A stretch of DNA of 64,000 bases from Limnanthes douglasii subsp. nivea (lineage: Eukaryota > Streptophyta > Magnoliopsida > Brassicales > Limnanthaceae): contig JAUPFV010000005.1 of the NCBI GenBank assembly GCA_036936605.1, forward strand, positions 1,105,670-1,169,669. Reading direction: 5' to 3'. Made by a program: the position numbers and the translations under genes. The notes beneath the pieces are model-generated. The model was not told the DNA's origin and made no database searches. It worked only from the letters and a program-made list of their open reading frames with translations. Below, in pieces: positions 1 to 12,399 of the stretch; position 1 is the first letter of the stretch; each line of letters starts with the position of its first letter.

Positions 1-264
1 AATAGACAGAGGAAAGGAAAATGGGAAAAGGGCGAACGGGTAAAACAAAACCAATAAAAAAATTATATGGCAAAATATATATTGATTAACCCCAGAAGGC
101 GCCTTAATTGCATATACAATACCCTTTTTCGAATAGGCATTGATATACGAAAACCTTTGGATTTGAATAAAAAAGTTTACTTAAATTTGAATTTATACAA
201 AAATGTTTCAATTTACTCTCGAATTTTATTAATATTGTATTAGAAAGTTCAATTTTATATATCA
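1..264. other. AT-rich DNA, no feature seen
   Basis: No reading frame, RNA gene or recognisable repeat was found. The stretch is AT-rich with a few poly-A/T runs. Confidence 0.5.
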
Positions 265-610
265 TAGATATTAGATATTTTATTCTCCAACAAATAGTCT
301 CTTGACTTTCAAATGTCCGTTGACAGTATCGCGTTTAGATAAAGTTAGTCCACTAGATCCTTTGATCTACGAGAGGCTGTCACCATAGTTCTCATATTTG
401 TTTATCACCACTAGTCCATTGAGTTTATGTCAAAAATCTAGGGACTATGGTGACAGGTGGCCACCTCTCATGGATCAGAAGTTCTGGTGGACTAACTTTA
501 TCCAAACGCGATAGTCCATGGACTGTCAACGGACATTTGAAATTCAATGACTATCTCCCACCAAACACGATAGTCGAGAAACGATGTACTGTTCAAAGCC
601 CTAGATATTA
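265..610. mobile_element. MITE with long inverted repeats (Mutator-like type)
   Basis: The left half (about 304-354) is the near-perfect reverse complement of the right half (about 488-540), with a further arm around 373-390 and 445-465. The right end is GTTCAAAGCC (591-600), the same terminus as the better preserved MITE at 41012-41449. The 9-bp string TAGATATTA occurs at 265-273 and again at 602-610 and is the probable target duplication, a size typical of Mutator-like elements. The left terminus has lost the GGCTTTGAAC end. There is no coding capacity. The family assignment is inferred from end sequence and duplication length. Confidence 0.7.
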
Positions 611-830
611 CATACATATATGACTTTGGAGAGTGTTCCTTCAAAATAGTAAAATTTTGAAAAGTTAATTATTGCATTTTTTAATAAAATATTTTGGTTT
701 TAAACTTTTTTTACTAAAATTTTCAATATAATGGGAGTGATTACAAGAAGGGTGTGATTATTTTAATATGAGTGAATATAAAGTAGCTTCTGGTATTGAC
801 TCCTATTATATACTTATATATTGTTAGTGC

Positions 831-1040
831 GATTTAAAAGTTTAAAAGTTTAAAAGTTTAAAGCGATTTTTAAAGACTTAAAAGTTTAAAAGTTTATTAG
901 TTAGTGAAATATTTTGTTCAAATTAATTTTAATTTTTAGGATTATAATGGTTTGTGTGATTTAAAAGTTTAAAAGTTTATTTGTTGTGAAATATTTTGTT
1001 CAAATTAATTTTAATTTTTAGGATTATAATGGATTATAAC
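831..1040. repeat. TTTAAAAG microsatellite and 82-bp tandem duplication
   Basis: A run of TTTAAAAG-type units (831-862) is followed by two copies of an 82-bp segment. The block beginning GAAATATTTTGTTC occurs at 906 and again at 988, with nearly identical flanks. Confidence 0.75.
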
Positions 1041-2440
1041 ATAATATTGTGTATTTTGTGTGATTATTATTTTAATTCTTACTCCACCAATTCGGACCCT
1101 TAAAGGCTCGATATTTTTAGTATATTTTGCTAAATTGGGGATTGCTTATAAATATTTAGTTTTTTTTAAAAAAATTTGAATTTAAACGGTTTATTTTCGA
1201 TTTGATTATTTATATTTTTAGTTATTCTTTTGTGTGTTGGGAAATGCCCAAAAGTAACATGTTCTTTAATTTAAATAAAAACGTTTCAAAAAATAGGTCA
1301 GAACCTTCTAATTAATATTTTTTGATATTGTATTAAAAAATCAATTATATTTGTTCTAGATAAGATGTTCAAAATAGTTTAATTCTATAACCAAACTATA
1401 CAAATATATACATGAATCAATCAACTCACTAATAATAACAATATAAATATAATGATCAATTCTTGTTTATTCGGGTTCTATTGTAAGTAACACAGTAAAC
1501 TATGATTTTTCGTTTCAGATTTTAAATGTGTTATCTAGGTACCAAAATCCTCCCATTATCGTCGTCAAATTGTTGTTTTAAATATTTGATTTACTCGATT
1601 AAATTGTTTTCATGTTTTAAAAAGAAGAAATGATATTTTAAAAAAAAATGATAATATAAAAAATTTAGAGAAAGAAATAAGATGATATTACACAATCTTT
1701 CCTTATTTATAGATATGCAAGGAGACTTACGAACATAAAATAGTTATATCAAATGGATAAATTACACTATGGTCTTTGACATTTACAAGCAATACTAATC
1801 TTTTCTCTTGAGTTTACAATTCCATTTGAACGACTTTAATGTTATTGATTTAGGTCTCTGATAATTTATATCTTTATCATTCATCACCAACAACGAATAT
1901 AGATATCAGATCTTCATTCTCACCGCACCATTTGTTAGGGAAACCATCAATATCCACACAAGATCTGACTCAGCCCTAACAAGACTCACAATACCGAATC
2001 TTAGCCACTCAGCCGAAGCAGTGACCAATAGTTGGCGAACACCTATCCGAGATGTCGTAGGAGGTAATTTTAGCTCTTACCTTATTTCAGGGACAAAGTT
2101 AACGAGAGAGGATACAAAGTAAACAATGGCACAATAAAAAATTTAATGTTATTCATATCGTGAAGAAATTATACATCCACCAACAACAAACACGGCTTTT
2201 ACCAACAAATAGGTTACAAAAAAAGACTTTCAAACAGAAAAGACCTAATCACTTGTGAATCACAAAACCCTATCTTCATTGTTTAGCTGTCACCTCACCG
2301 ATCCCTGCATAGAGCTAGTTTTTCTCTCTCAAGAAATATGCAACTCATATTGTGCCACGCCACACAAATTGCAAAACAATATTTTTTATTTATTTATATA
2401 CCAAAATTTTAATCCATTAATAAGAAAATTTAAATAATAT
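1041..2440. other. AT-rich intergenic DNA
   Basis: No supported gene or repeat was found. Reading frames here are short and have no protein-like composition. Confidence 0.5.
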
Positions 2441-2530
2441 AAAATATTCAATTAATAGAAAATTTAATTAATATAAAAAATCAAATTAATATAAAAGATC
2501 AAATCAATATAAAAGATCAAATCAATATAG
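2441..2530. repeat. short tandem repeat, about 20-bp unit
   Basis: Roughly four diverged copies of a unit built on ATCAAATTAATATAAAAG lie in tandem. There is no coding content. It sits about 500 bp upstream of the MATH gene. Confidence 0.65.
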
Positions 2531-3046
2531 CGTGATATTTTTATACACCTTTTAAGTTATTTTTAAACTACACTCAACCACGCTAACAAATTTAGACTGA
2601 TTTTAGTTACAAACGAGGAATTAATTAGGTCTTTCAATATATCACCGTCCCCAAGAGTTTTTCAAATCTTGGATTCTGAGTCTTAATTGTTTCCAGCTAT
2701 TGACAGCCAGCCGGATTCCAACTCTTAATCATATGGATACAATTTCATTTAACATGTTCGTAAGTTTCTGCGTCTTTTAGCATATGGTTGACCTTTGGGT
2801 GGACGTACTTACTATGAACCAACTTGACTCTCATTTCATAAAACCTACTATATAATAAGCTGATGTAGTCTCTCGTTTTACTCTTACAACCATATTGCAT
2901 TCATTCTTCTACATAGAACATGAGTCATGACCATCACCTCAGACGTTGCTAGCGGTAGTACTATAACTTTTCCATATAATTCTTTGTTCTTATTCTTCTA
3001 CTAACAAAGTTTCATTTGATTTACTGTTAAAATGTAGAAGAAACTA

Positions 3047-5636
3047 TGAAATCTGTTTTGAGAGGTCTACCACCAACTCCTAAGGAATTTGATGTCCCAG
3101 AGTTTTCGTCACTTATTGCTGATGGAACTGAAGAGATGACCGCCGATTTCGAGATGGAAGGCTACAAATGGTGCGTGCGCATTATAACAATGAAGTTGTT
3201 TACTAACAAGTAGTAGGCCAAGTTTGGAATTTTATACTTCCATATTGCCTATAGGAAATGGACTCTGTACCCCAGTGGAAAGAACCAAGCAGATGTAGAA
3301 AATAAGTATGTATCACTTGACTTGTCGATTGAGGAAACGAGCTCTTTGGATCCTCAATGGGAAATTAAAGTTGATGTCCAACTTTCTTTGTATAGCTATA
3401 CTAAGAAGAAGTATATCAACATCCGAGGTATTACCTTCAACTAGTAAAATATATTTATTTCTTTAACATGTTCAAAAAACTCATGTTTTGGTCCATAGAC
3501 AATGCAAAAGGTAACAGGATGATCCCCTTCAATGAATTGGAAACGGAGTGGGGATTTCCAAAAGTAATTGCGCTTAAGAGGTTTATGGATGAAACCAATG
3601 GATTCCTTCTTAACGATACTTGTAAGTTTGCTGTTCTGATAACTCTGAGCTCAAATGCCGAAGAATCTGCAGATGATATAATTGCAACCGCCAAAAGAAA
3701 TGAGTACGCACATCATATATACTCTAGATTTGTTTGGTGTTCTTCTTTATTGTAAATCGTACACTTACCTTTCGCCGGGTTTCAGGAAAAGATATAGTCC
3801 TCCTAAAGGAGTTGTCACTGAAAATGGTATAAATTTACTCTTGAAAATAACACATAACTATAAAGTTTCAATACTTATATATCTAACGTTTTGCAGGAAC
3901 TTTGAGATAAGTACGGAAATTACGACCGGCTCACTTTTTATTTCCAGTAAGATCGTTCTCATCCATCGCCAAACGAGGCAGTGTACCGCATGAGTCTACA
4001 ACGTTTGAAGCCGAAGGATTTAAATGGTTTGTTTAACCATATTTTGATCCAATTTATTCGATCATATATCTCACTAACCATGTGATATTATTCGTTTTGG
4101 ACCACAAGCCCGCACAATTTTACTTTTTGGTCCACTCTTAATGAGAGGTTTCAACCTCATTCAATACACCTAACGGCTTTACTTTTTGGTCCGCTCCTAA
4201 TAAAAAATTTCAACATCATTCGATACATCTACACGGTTTACTATTTGGTCCACTCCCAATAGGAGGTTTCAACCTCACTCAGCACACTTATAGCTTAGAA
4301 TGTAGGTTTCAACCTCCATCTAATACCATGTTAGATATATCTCACCAAATAATGTAATATTATCTGTTTTGGGTCAAATGTCAAAAAATCTTATGTTAGC
4401 TAAGATATTTCATTCACTTATATATATGGTTATGGTTTGGAATAAAAAAATCTTCACCTATTTCTTTTGGAAAATTATAGGAAATTATCTGTTTATCCAA
4501 ATGGGAACAAAAATGTTGGTGTGAAAGATCACATATCACTCTACTTGAGAATTGTGGAGACAAATTCTTTTGCTTCAGACTGGGAGGTCTATGCCACTAT
4601 CAAATTTTTCGTATATAATCACATGACTGACGATTACTTGACGGTCGAAGGTAATTTGTTACCTACCCAAAACATATGGTATTTACATCCACTACATTTA
4701 TATGTGGCCAATAGATCTCTATTTTGATAATTTGATGTCTTTATCTGCAGATGCCGAAATTTCAGCCAAACATTTTAACAAAAGAAAAGATGAATGGGGT
4801 TTGGACCGTTTAATCCCTTTGAAAGTTTTCAAGGATGTTTCAAATGGCTATCTTAAAAGGGATTCTTCTTGTGCCTTTGGAGTAGAGGTGATTGTAGTTA
4901 AACAACACGACAAACCACCACCATTGCCCCCTCCGGTTATAAAAATTCCAGAAGTTGGTAATACAGTTACCTGGACGATTAAAATTTTTAAATCCATAGC
5001 ATTCGGTCATGAACGTGGTCATTATTCTGAACTATTCGCCTTTGGTGGTGCACAATGGTAAAATTTCAAAAATAATATAATATTAATATGGTGATATACT
5101 GATGGTATTTGATATTTTAATATGGGGCGATATTGTTTCAAAGTTAATAAATACAACAAATACAGTGAAAGTACATATTTATAATATCAATCCTACACTA
5201 ATTTTGATAATCGCAGGTGTATGGGTACTAGTCATGTGAACGGAATAGGTACACCTATAACAGCTTTGATGTTGCGTAGAATTGATGAATTCGAAATCGA
5301 TTTTTCGATTACAAAGATTCAGTTCGTCATAAAGAGTCAGACCAGCAATAATGATATTATAAAACCTCGTACGTACAAATCTTTCGTTGTTAATTATTTA
5401 GTTAATTGCGTAAGAACATATCTCAACTAGTATAATGTTTTATTGATGTAGTACCTACCAAATTCAGTAGCAGAGTTAGACAAGAAGGTATTTATAAGTT
5501 TGTGACGTTGAATGAAAGCTTCCTTGGGGAATACGCGAAAGGTGACGTAATGATTCTTCAGGTAATATTCTCCACCCATCAGTTTCTCCAACCAGCTGTA
5601 AGCGTTACATCCTCATATACATGGCCTGGATATTAA
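3047..5636 (+). CDS. multi-MATH (TRAF-homology) domain protein, nine-exon model
   Basis: MATH domains bind other proteins, often as substrate adaptors in ubiquitin pathways, and plants have many tandem-MATH genes. Proposed exons: 3047-3170, 3255-3427, 3499-3703, 3786-3826, 3897-4026, 4481-4650, 4751-5057, 5217-5368, 5452-5636. Each junction has GT...AG and keeps phase. Three MATH units are visible. The first runs from the EGYKW motif through WEIKVDVQLSLY and KRFMDETNGFLL. The second runs from HFLFPVRSFSS through EGFKWKLSVYPNGN to FKDVSNGYL. The third starts at TVTWTIKIFKS. Two units show the GYKW/GFKW-LYP(S/N)G-N signature. The start ATG follows a long AT leader and could lie in an earlier exon. 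The start of exon 5 reads TAA in frame, so the gene may be a recent pseudogene or that exon edge may be wrong. A fragment of a paralogue lies at 26515-26885. Confidence 0.72.
4118..4300. repeat. three ~60-bp tandem repeats in a MATH gene intron
   Basis: Units beginning TTTACTTTTTGGTCC recur at about 4118, 4177 and 4238, each followed by a GGTTTCAACCTC-like block. They lie within the 454-nt intron between exons 5 and 6. Confidence 0.7.
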
Positions 5637-6065
5637 GGATACATGATGATTGATCTGGAACATGTGCTGCTTCCTGCTTGTTCGTTTATGCACATTATCT
5701 TATATGCAAAGGCTTCTTCTTATCCCAAGGGACACTCTTTTGGAGTTTCTGCAATCTCATTTTTTTTATTATTTCTCTTTCGAGTCTGATGTTTATGTAC
5801 CCTTGTCTTGTAATGACTATTCCTAACTATGATGATATCTTTTATATAGCTTATGGATTTCAAAAAGTATGATGATAAACTTTTTATTATAACGCTTTTT
5901 TATGTAGCTTTTTTTAAATGTATAAATCTCTAAGCTCAGCAACTCACTAATAGTAGTTGCAATGTATATAAAAAACTGAGAGTAAATAAGATACTACCAC
6001 TGCCAAAGGAATCTACGAATATCTAAGCTTAGTAACTCAACTCGATGTGCAAAAAACTATTTCTA
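5637..6065. other. 3' flank of the MATH gene
   Basis: AT-rich DNA without coding signal. It presumably holds the 3' UTR and terminator of the MATH gene, but I could not pick a poly(A) site. Confidence 0.4.
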
Positions 6066-6648
6066 AGGTAAACAATGTTCTCTTTCAAATTATACAAATA
6101 ACCTCGTTTTTTAAAATTTTATTTCAAACATAACAGACAAAGAAGATGAAAGTTTGTTATCCATAAGATTTCAATTCTCATTCAAATAGATATACATAAT
6201 TATAGTACTATATAAAAAAATAGATGATAAAAACCAAAAAAATTAATAAATTTCGTCATACCGTTTGATAGCAAACAATTAAGGATGAACTCAAACCATA
6301 ATAGACTCGTAAATTTTATTTCAACGTACAACTATGAAAGGTCATAATCAATCACCTCATCTAGAATACGATTAAAATTATACCTCGAATAACTCTAAAA
6401 CATATAGACATTTTAATACAAACTAGTAGGTATTGTCCTCTTCTAAAAAAAATTCAAAGTGAACAACGTCCTCTTTGAAATTATACATATAACCTTGCCT
6501 TGTAAAACTTCCTTTATAAGGCTGATTGAAAAAGAAGATTAATATTTGTTATCCATACAATTCAAATTCTTATTCAAAGAAACATACACAATTCTGAGTA
6601 CCATATAAACAAATAGATAATAAAAAACCAAGAAAATGAATAAATTCC
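6066..6648. repeat. pair of ~190-bp direct repeats
   Basis: Segments 6066-6255 and 6459-6648 align over their whole length. Shared blocks include CTCTTT-AAATTATACA, TTTGTTATCCATA and ATAGAT-ATAAAAACCAA. They are about 393 bp apart and moderately diverged. They border the antisense-gene relic and may be part of the same dead retrotransposon. Confidence 0.6.
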
Positions 6649-6649
6649 A

Positions 6650-7812
6650 GTATACGGTAGATAAACCATTAGTTCATCTGCTCCAGAGTCAAGTGGAATC
6701 TCCATTTCTTTTGGAAGTTGAAGAGTAATGTTATATGCCATTTCTCATTTTTCTTTTAAACGACCAGCTTGAGCCTCGTTATAGTATATGTATGGTATAT
6801 TTTCAATGCCATGACATATTCAGGAAGGCATGGTTTAAGGTTTACACTAATGAAGGCAGCAACGTCCTCGGGAACAAAGACTAAATCTTTTTTTTCTTTT
6901 TTAATAAAACATTGTTTTGAGGATTCGTCTTCTGTATCACACACAACTCCACTTTTTTTAGCACCACTGGTAGAATGAGTAGCTTCTGAATCTACTTCTT
7001 CATCAGAAGCTTCATCTATTAGCCGAGGCGAGTTGATCGTTGAGACTGGGTTTTCCTCTTGTATATTCGAGGGAGTTTGTTGTGACTCAAAGATAGTCCC
7101 AACAATCTTCTTCGGGGAAGGAGATGGTGGTGTAGGGTTACCTACAAGGTTTTGGAAAGTAGTTCATGAAGTATTGACAACATTAATATCTCTAACAGCT
7201 ATAAATGTTTTCCTCTTAACATGAAGATTACGAGGGAGGTGAGTATTCAGTTAAATCTGAGGTGTTTGTTTGCGTGAGTTTTGAGGTGCATCAACATTGA
7301 TAGGTGATGCAGCTTATTCTGATTATTTGTGAGTAGATGTACTCTAAGTAAATATATGATTTTTGGGATGAGATGCAGTTGTGGAACCAGAGGGAGCTGA
7401 AGGGTTTGTTGGTAAATTCTGTTGCGATTTTGGGTGGATGAGTTTGGAAAAACCTGAGAGCTTCGATTCAAATCGAAATTACCGTAATATATAGTATCAG
7501 TACAAAATCGAAGAGTGTTTCTTATCAATCCAACAACTTTTTACTCCTCAGCTCGTTCCCTAATGCAAAAGTAACCGTAAGCAGCAAAAACTAGTTTCTC
7601 AGGATTTTTGGAAATTAGTTTTCTAGGTTTTTGGTTTTGGAACGTTTTTTCATATATTAATTTGAAGATTGGCTGAAAAGTATGAGTTTTCCGGAGAAGG
7701 TAGCCAAAACGTTGGTTGCTCAGGGAAGGGTAGTTAAGGATTCTCTTAGGTAAATATGATTTTCTCTCTTTAAGAAGTTTGTATGAAGGAAGTAAATGAA
7801 GGGCTATTTATA
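6650..7812 (-). pseudogene. relic of a retrotransposon antisense-gene (aORF) copy
   Basis: Conceptual reading on the minus strand matches the plus-strand gene at 14240-17042 in collinear order. From ATG 7653 it gives VFAAYGYFCIRERAEE against VFGAYDYLCISQRAKE, then YGNFDLN against YGNFDPN, then an acidic serine-rich spacer. Next come PEDVAAFISVNLKPCLPEYV (PEDVAALVQENLKSLSPRYI in the other copy) and DELMVYLP (DELVVYPE). It ends near 6650, before the C-terminal half. Stops and frameshifts are frequent. A TATAAATA box at 7805-7812 upstream of the ATG matches the promoter of the younger copy. The rest of the parent element is not recognisable. Confidence 0.75.
7805..7812 (-). promoter_or_regulatory. 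TATA box of the relic antisense gene
   Basis: TATAAATA on the minus strand, followed by pyrimidine-rich leader DNA like that of the young copy (TATAAATA at 14057-14064). Confidence 0.6.
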
Positions 7813-7925
7813 GAAGAGTTAAGAGAGAGGGAATGTTGTCAGAGAAATTGAATAGGTGGAAACCAAACAATTGTGTGAAGAGAGAGTAGTGTGACGTCTA
7901 TTAGATGTCAGACCTAGTGGCATGT

Positions 7926-10535
7926 CTAGTGACTACTACATAATGATTCATTGCCTGGGTAACTAGCATATCTCCCTAACATATTTACAACAAAGACAAT
8001 GTCCGACCTAGTACAAACTTGAGCATATATTAAACTCCAAACTTTCGAAGCATAATGGACCGTTTTCATTTCTTCAATCTCAAGTTTTGTTTTAGCACAT
8101 TGACCCAAACTAAGTCTGACACCCTTTGCTATAGGTATACTTAAGGGTTTGCAATCTACCAATCTGCAACCTTGTAACACACTTTTAGTAGATGCCTTTT
8201 GTGATAATCCAAGAATACCCCAAGAGATATCCCAATGCATTTGAATGCCTAACACAAAACTTGCATTACCAATATCCTTCATATCAAACTTGCTTGATAG
8301 AAATCCTTTTGTAATGTGTAATATTTTCTTATCGTTGGAGGCAAGCAATATCTCATCCACATATAATTTAAGAAATCTGAAATTACTCTCATAGAAGTTT
8401 CAATATACATAAATTGATCTCAAAGTCATAACTTACTATCACCTCAAGGAATTTGTGATACCATTGACGAGAGGTTTATCTAAGCCCATAGATGGATTTT
8501 TTAAACCTGCAAACCAGATCTTTTGAGTTACTTTCAACAAAGTGTCTGGTTGCACCATATAGATATTTTCCTCAATATTACCATCAATAAAAGTGGTCTT
8601 AACATCCATCTAATGAAGTTTCAGGTCGAAATGTGCAACTAATTCCATGATTGTTCTAAAGGAATCCTTTGTCGATACCGGAGCGAAGTTTTCTTTAAAA
8701 TCAATCCCTTCACACTGAGTATAACCTTTTGCTACAAGACGTGCTTTGTGGTTTTCCTCATTACCAAGGGAATCACGTTTGGTTTTGTAAACCCATTTAC
8801 AACCAATTGCTTTTATCCCTTCAGGTAATGGGACAAGATCTCATATTGCATTGTCCTGCATTTATTTGTACTCTTCTTTCATAGCGATAATCCACTTCCG
8901 AGAGTTAGAGCTTGCCATGGCCTGTTTGTAGGATGATGGATCATCTACAGTTCTAGCATATAACTCACCATGCTCTTGCAGAAATACTATAAATTATGGA
9001 CCTATAGTACTATTCTTTTATCTCATGGATGTTCTTAAACTATTTCCTCTTGTTGCACTTCTTGAGGAGGTAAAGTTTGATCATTATGAACTATGTCATT
9101 TTGGTTTCCTTGTATAAGATTATCTTTAGATTCCCCTTGTTCTAACTGGATCATATTCGTATTCTGGTTGAAACCCTCAACTGGAACATCAATGTTAATT
9201 TAAGGATTACCTTGTTTAAATGGGACCGAAATGATTGACATTATAGCCCAATCTTCTGATACATGAGTATCCCCATTAAAACATTACTGAATCTCTATAA
9301 ATTCTTCCTCAAAAAATCAACATTTGTTCCCTTATTCTTCCCCTAAACTCAATATTCTCTAGAAACTTGGTCTTCTTTGTCTCAAATATTATACCAGTGA
9401 GAGAATCATAAAACTTAGACCCTCTGGAATGTTCGGAATAACCTATAAGGAAACAACTAATTATTTTTGGGTCCAGTTTCTTTTCTTGTGGTTTGTAAGG
9501 AATCGCCTCAAGTGGACAACCCCACAAATGCATATGCTTCAAATTGGGTATACGACCGTTCCAAAGCTTATATGAGGTTCTAACAGTAGCCTTAATGGGT
9601 ACTCAGTTAAGATATAAGTGACACATTTGATGACTTCCCTCCATGAATGGTAAAGATGAATGACTTATCATGCTTCTAACAATATGTTCTAGTATTCGGT
9701 TCCGTCTCTCAGATACATCATTCATGCGAGGTGAACCCGTCTTAGTGTATTGAGGGACTATACCACACTTCTATAGATACTGTGCAAGGTTTCTTAGACG
9801 TTGTCCACCCGATCCGCCATATCTGCCATAGTACTCACTACTACATTCAGATGTAACGGTCTTAATTCTCTTACCGAGTTGTTTTTCAACTTCGGTTCTA
9901 AAAGTGGTGAAATTGTCTAGAGCCTCATGTTTTTCTTCTTGTCCGGACCTTTACCGTGGTTCTTTGTCATCTTCCTTCCGCTTAAGGCCTCCATCTTTTC
10001 AGATGTAATTTCATTAACCTCAGATGTTGTACCTTTAAGTTTTTATTCCTCCTGTGTAGCGTGGGAAATCAACTCATTCATATTCTATTTTTCCCGCATG
10101 CAGTTATAGGTGGACTGGAAATACTTAAACATGTCTTGCAGCGAATGAAATGTGAACCCCACTATACATTCTTTAGATAAGTCTAAACCGATTAACAAAC
10201 ACTGCATCTATACCTTCTCAATTTTGGAAAAGTCTTTCTCGACCTCCGCGAGAAATACCGAGGAAGTGGTAACACCTTTAGGGACAAACCCACGTAATGC
10301 TACCGATATCCCCTGTAATAATAACATAATGCATAAATTATTTTACTTCTCCCACCTTTCATCGGACTTAGTTTCCTCCGACGTACTTTTACGGACTAAT
10401 GGGGATGGTTTGGCAGTTTATAATGCATGGTCATAATCTTGTACACACAAAAACAACAACATATCTTCCTTCCATAATTGGAAGTCCGAACAGTCCAACA
10501 TGGGTGGATGGTTCCCCAATAGATTATAGCCAGTA
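7926..10535 (-). pseudogene. truncated, decayed Ty1/copia gag-pol
   Basis: Read on the minus strand from right to left. 10535-9915 is gag-like (FQLWKEDMLLFL, FLAEVEKDFSKIEK, NELISHATQEE). 9910-9550 is the integrase core end with GSPRMNDVSERRNRILEHIV. 9542-9309 is the integrase-RT linker (HLWGCPLEAIPYKP, FLIGYSEHSRGSKFYD). 8880-8360 is RT with many stops. 8360-7926 is the RT end (MDEILLASNDKKIL, FVLGIQMHWD). Gag abuts integrase, so protease and the N-terminal half of integrase are deleted. The element stops at 7926 without RNase H or a 3' LTR. Nothing here can be functional. Confidence 0.82.
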
Positions 10536-11633
10536 GACACTATAATAAGCACAAACAACAACAAATCACATTTATCATCTTAACATATAACTCAAAATAT
10601 ATGCATGAACATGGAAAATACATGTAAAACATAAGATCCATATATAATAAATGTATGAGGTCAAATCATACGAATATTCAATTTTATGAGTTTGAAAAAA
10701 ATACTATGATCATTATTTTAATTTTATAAGTACCAATGAGACCTTCCCTAGGTCGATGTCATTTACTTAGATTAAAATAACCCTAATTTAATTTCCTTAA
10801 GTACCGGTGAAACCTTATGTTTGTCCGATTTCACCTACTTAAGATATAAAGATTTCAAGGATGAATTTAATTTATCCTAAGTATCGATGAAACCTTCCAC
10901 AGGGCCAATTTCATATACTTAAAATTAAAATCAACACAAGGACCATTTTTGATAGTTTTCTTGATGATTAATTTAAACCCAAACGTGAACATTCCATAGG
11001 GCCGATAATAGTTGATTTTAAATTAATCCTCGAACCTTTCGAAGCCTAGGATCCATAATAAAATTAATTTTAACCTTCCGGAGGGCCGAATAAATTAATT
11101 CGTTAGTTTCAGCTATCGTCAATTAAACATTCAAGCACATAAAACTTAATTAACAAATAAACATAAAACAATTAGCATGTCAAACACGTCATATTTGTGA
11201 AATAAATTAATTCAAATAAATTAAATTAATAAGATAATGAATTTAAAAGAAAAAACTAATATCTGCAAAAAAAAACTTAGGAAAATTTATTTATTTTCCT
11301 CCCGACCTGCTGCAGGTATTAGGCCTCCTGCATCAGCATTGCTGACACTCGGTTTATGCCTCTCGGGTTTGTGAATCCTCACAGGTCACGTCGTTCACCA
11401 CATCTTCAACAATTCACTGGCCATGATGAACACCGTTGGACAAAATTCGATCAGCGTTAATATCAAGGGTTAAGTGATCGATGAGCTACTATCCCAATAG
11501 TTTTAATTTTATTCGTTATATCAGGGTTGATTTGATGCTAGTTTTAAGAGAAGAAATCTAAGACATCAATCAACCCTAATTTAACCGAAAAAATCCTCTA
11601 ACTATAAAAATTACAATTTATTCATATAAAATA

Positions 11634-11670
<37 letters not shown>

Positions 11671-11851
11671 CAATACAAATAAGTCACTTAACATACTTTT
11701 CATACAATCCATAAATCCATGCGCTAACCAGCTCAATTAACACATAATCCCAATGTCATGGATTCTTTATGATAAAGAAAAAAAAACATGCATCTTTATC
11801 TCAATCAATACACAATTCGATTATTCTACCGAATCTAAAAAGGGTTAACTT
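10536..11851 (-). other. leader region of the truncated copia, with repeats
   Basis: Non-coding DNA between gag and the primer-binding site of the minus-strand copia. Between about 10725 and 11110 three or more diverged units recur. Each is a TAAGTACC...GAAACCTTCC...GGGCCGAT...TACTTAA block whose ends can pair (TAAGTA/TACTTA). A TA dinucleotide run lies at 11637-11669. A GC-richer stretch at 11300-11460 has no match I recognise. Confidence 0.5.
11637..11669. repeat. (AT)n microsatellite
   Basis: About 16 uninterrupted AT units. Confidence 0.95.
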
Positions 11852-11866
11852 GACTCTAATACCAAA
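11852..11866 (-). promoter_or_regulatory. copia primer-binding site (initiator tRNA-Met type)
   Basis: On the minus strand the sequence reads TGGTATTAGAGTC, one or two changes from the TGGTATCAGAGC used by most plant copia elements. It lies directly beside an LTR edge that begins with TG at 11867 on the plus strand. It marks the 5' side of the truncated copia. Confidence 0.75.
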
Positions 11867-11907
11867 TGTTATATATTATTTGAAATCGCATAAAATAATA
11901 TATAACA
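11867..11907 (-). repeat. LTR terminus with a perfect 15-bp inverted repeat
   Basis: TGTTATATATTATTT (11867-11881) and its exact reverse complement (11893-11907) flank an 11-nt loop at the very edge of the copia LTR. The far end of this LTR and a partner LTR were not found, so LTR length is unknown. Confidence 0.75.
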
Positions 11908-12399
11908 AATCATGAAATTGTAAATAGAAACCTTTTTGTGGATTCACCTAATGAATAAAAAAAATGCTTATGGGTTTTCTTGTTGCAGATCTAACTAAGT
12001 GGACTTGTTTATTATGATCCTTAATCCTCGGATCTTTCTTCAAGTCTCTGACCGACACTAGACACGAGGAAATATAATATTTGTTTTTTTAAGGTGAAAG
12101 ATCCGTACTTTAACTTTTTAAGAGAAGGTCAGCATCCTTGTGACAAATGGGTTTGGACCTATAAAAAATAAATGAGTATCTGTTATAATTTAAATGGGTA
12201 TCAGTAGATCTTACCTGTTAGATCTGCAACTTGTCAGACTTGTTTGCCTGTTAGACCTGCATAAGCAGTAATCTGTCAGATCTGCTGTAACCTGATCTAT
12301 TTATATTTTGATGATTATTATGCTATTTGTTAGACTTGTTTAAATTTTGATAATTATTATTACATAGTGATAAATACTATAACTGTTGTAATTATTTTA

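Noticed and set aside
10152..10436. 94-aa plus-strand frame
   Set aside because: It is the antisense shadow of the copia gag read on the minus strand over the same bases.
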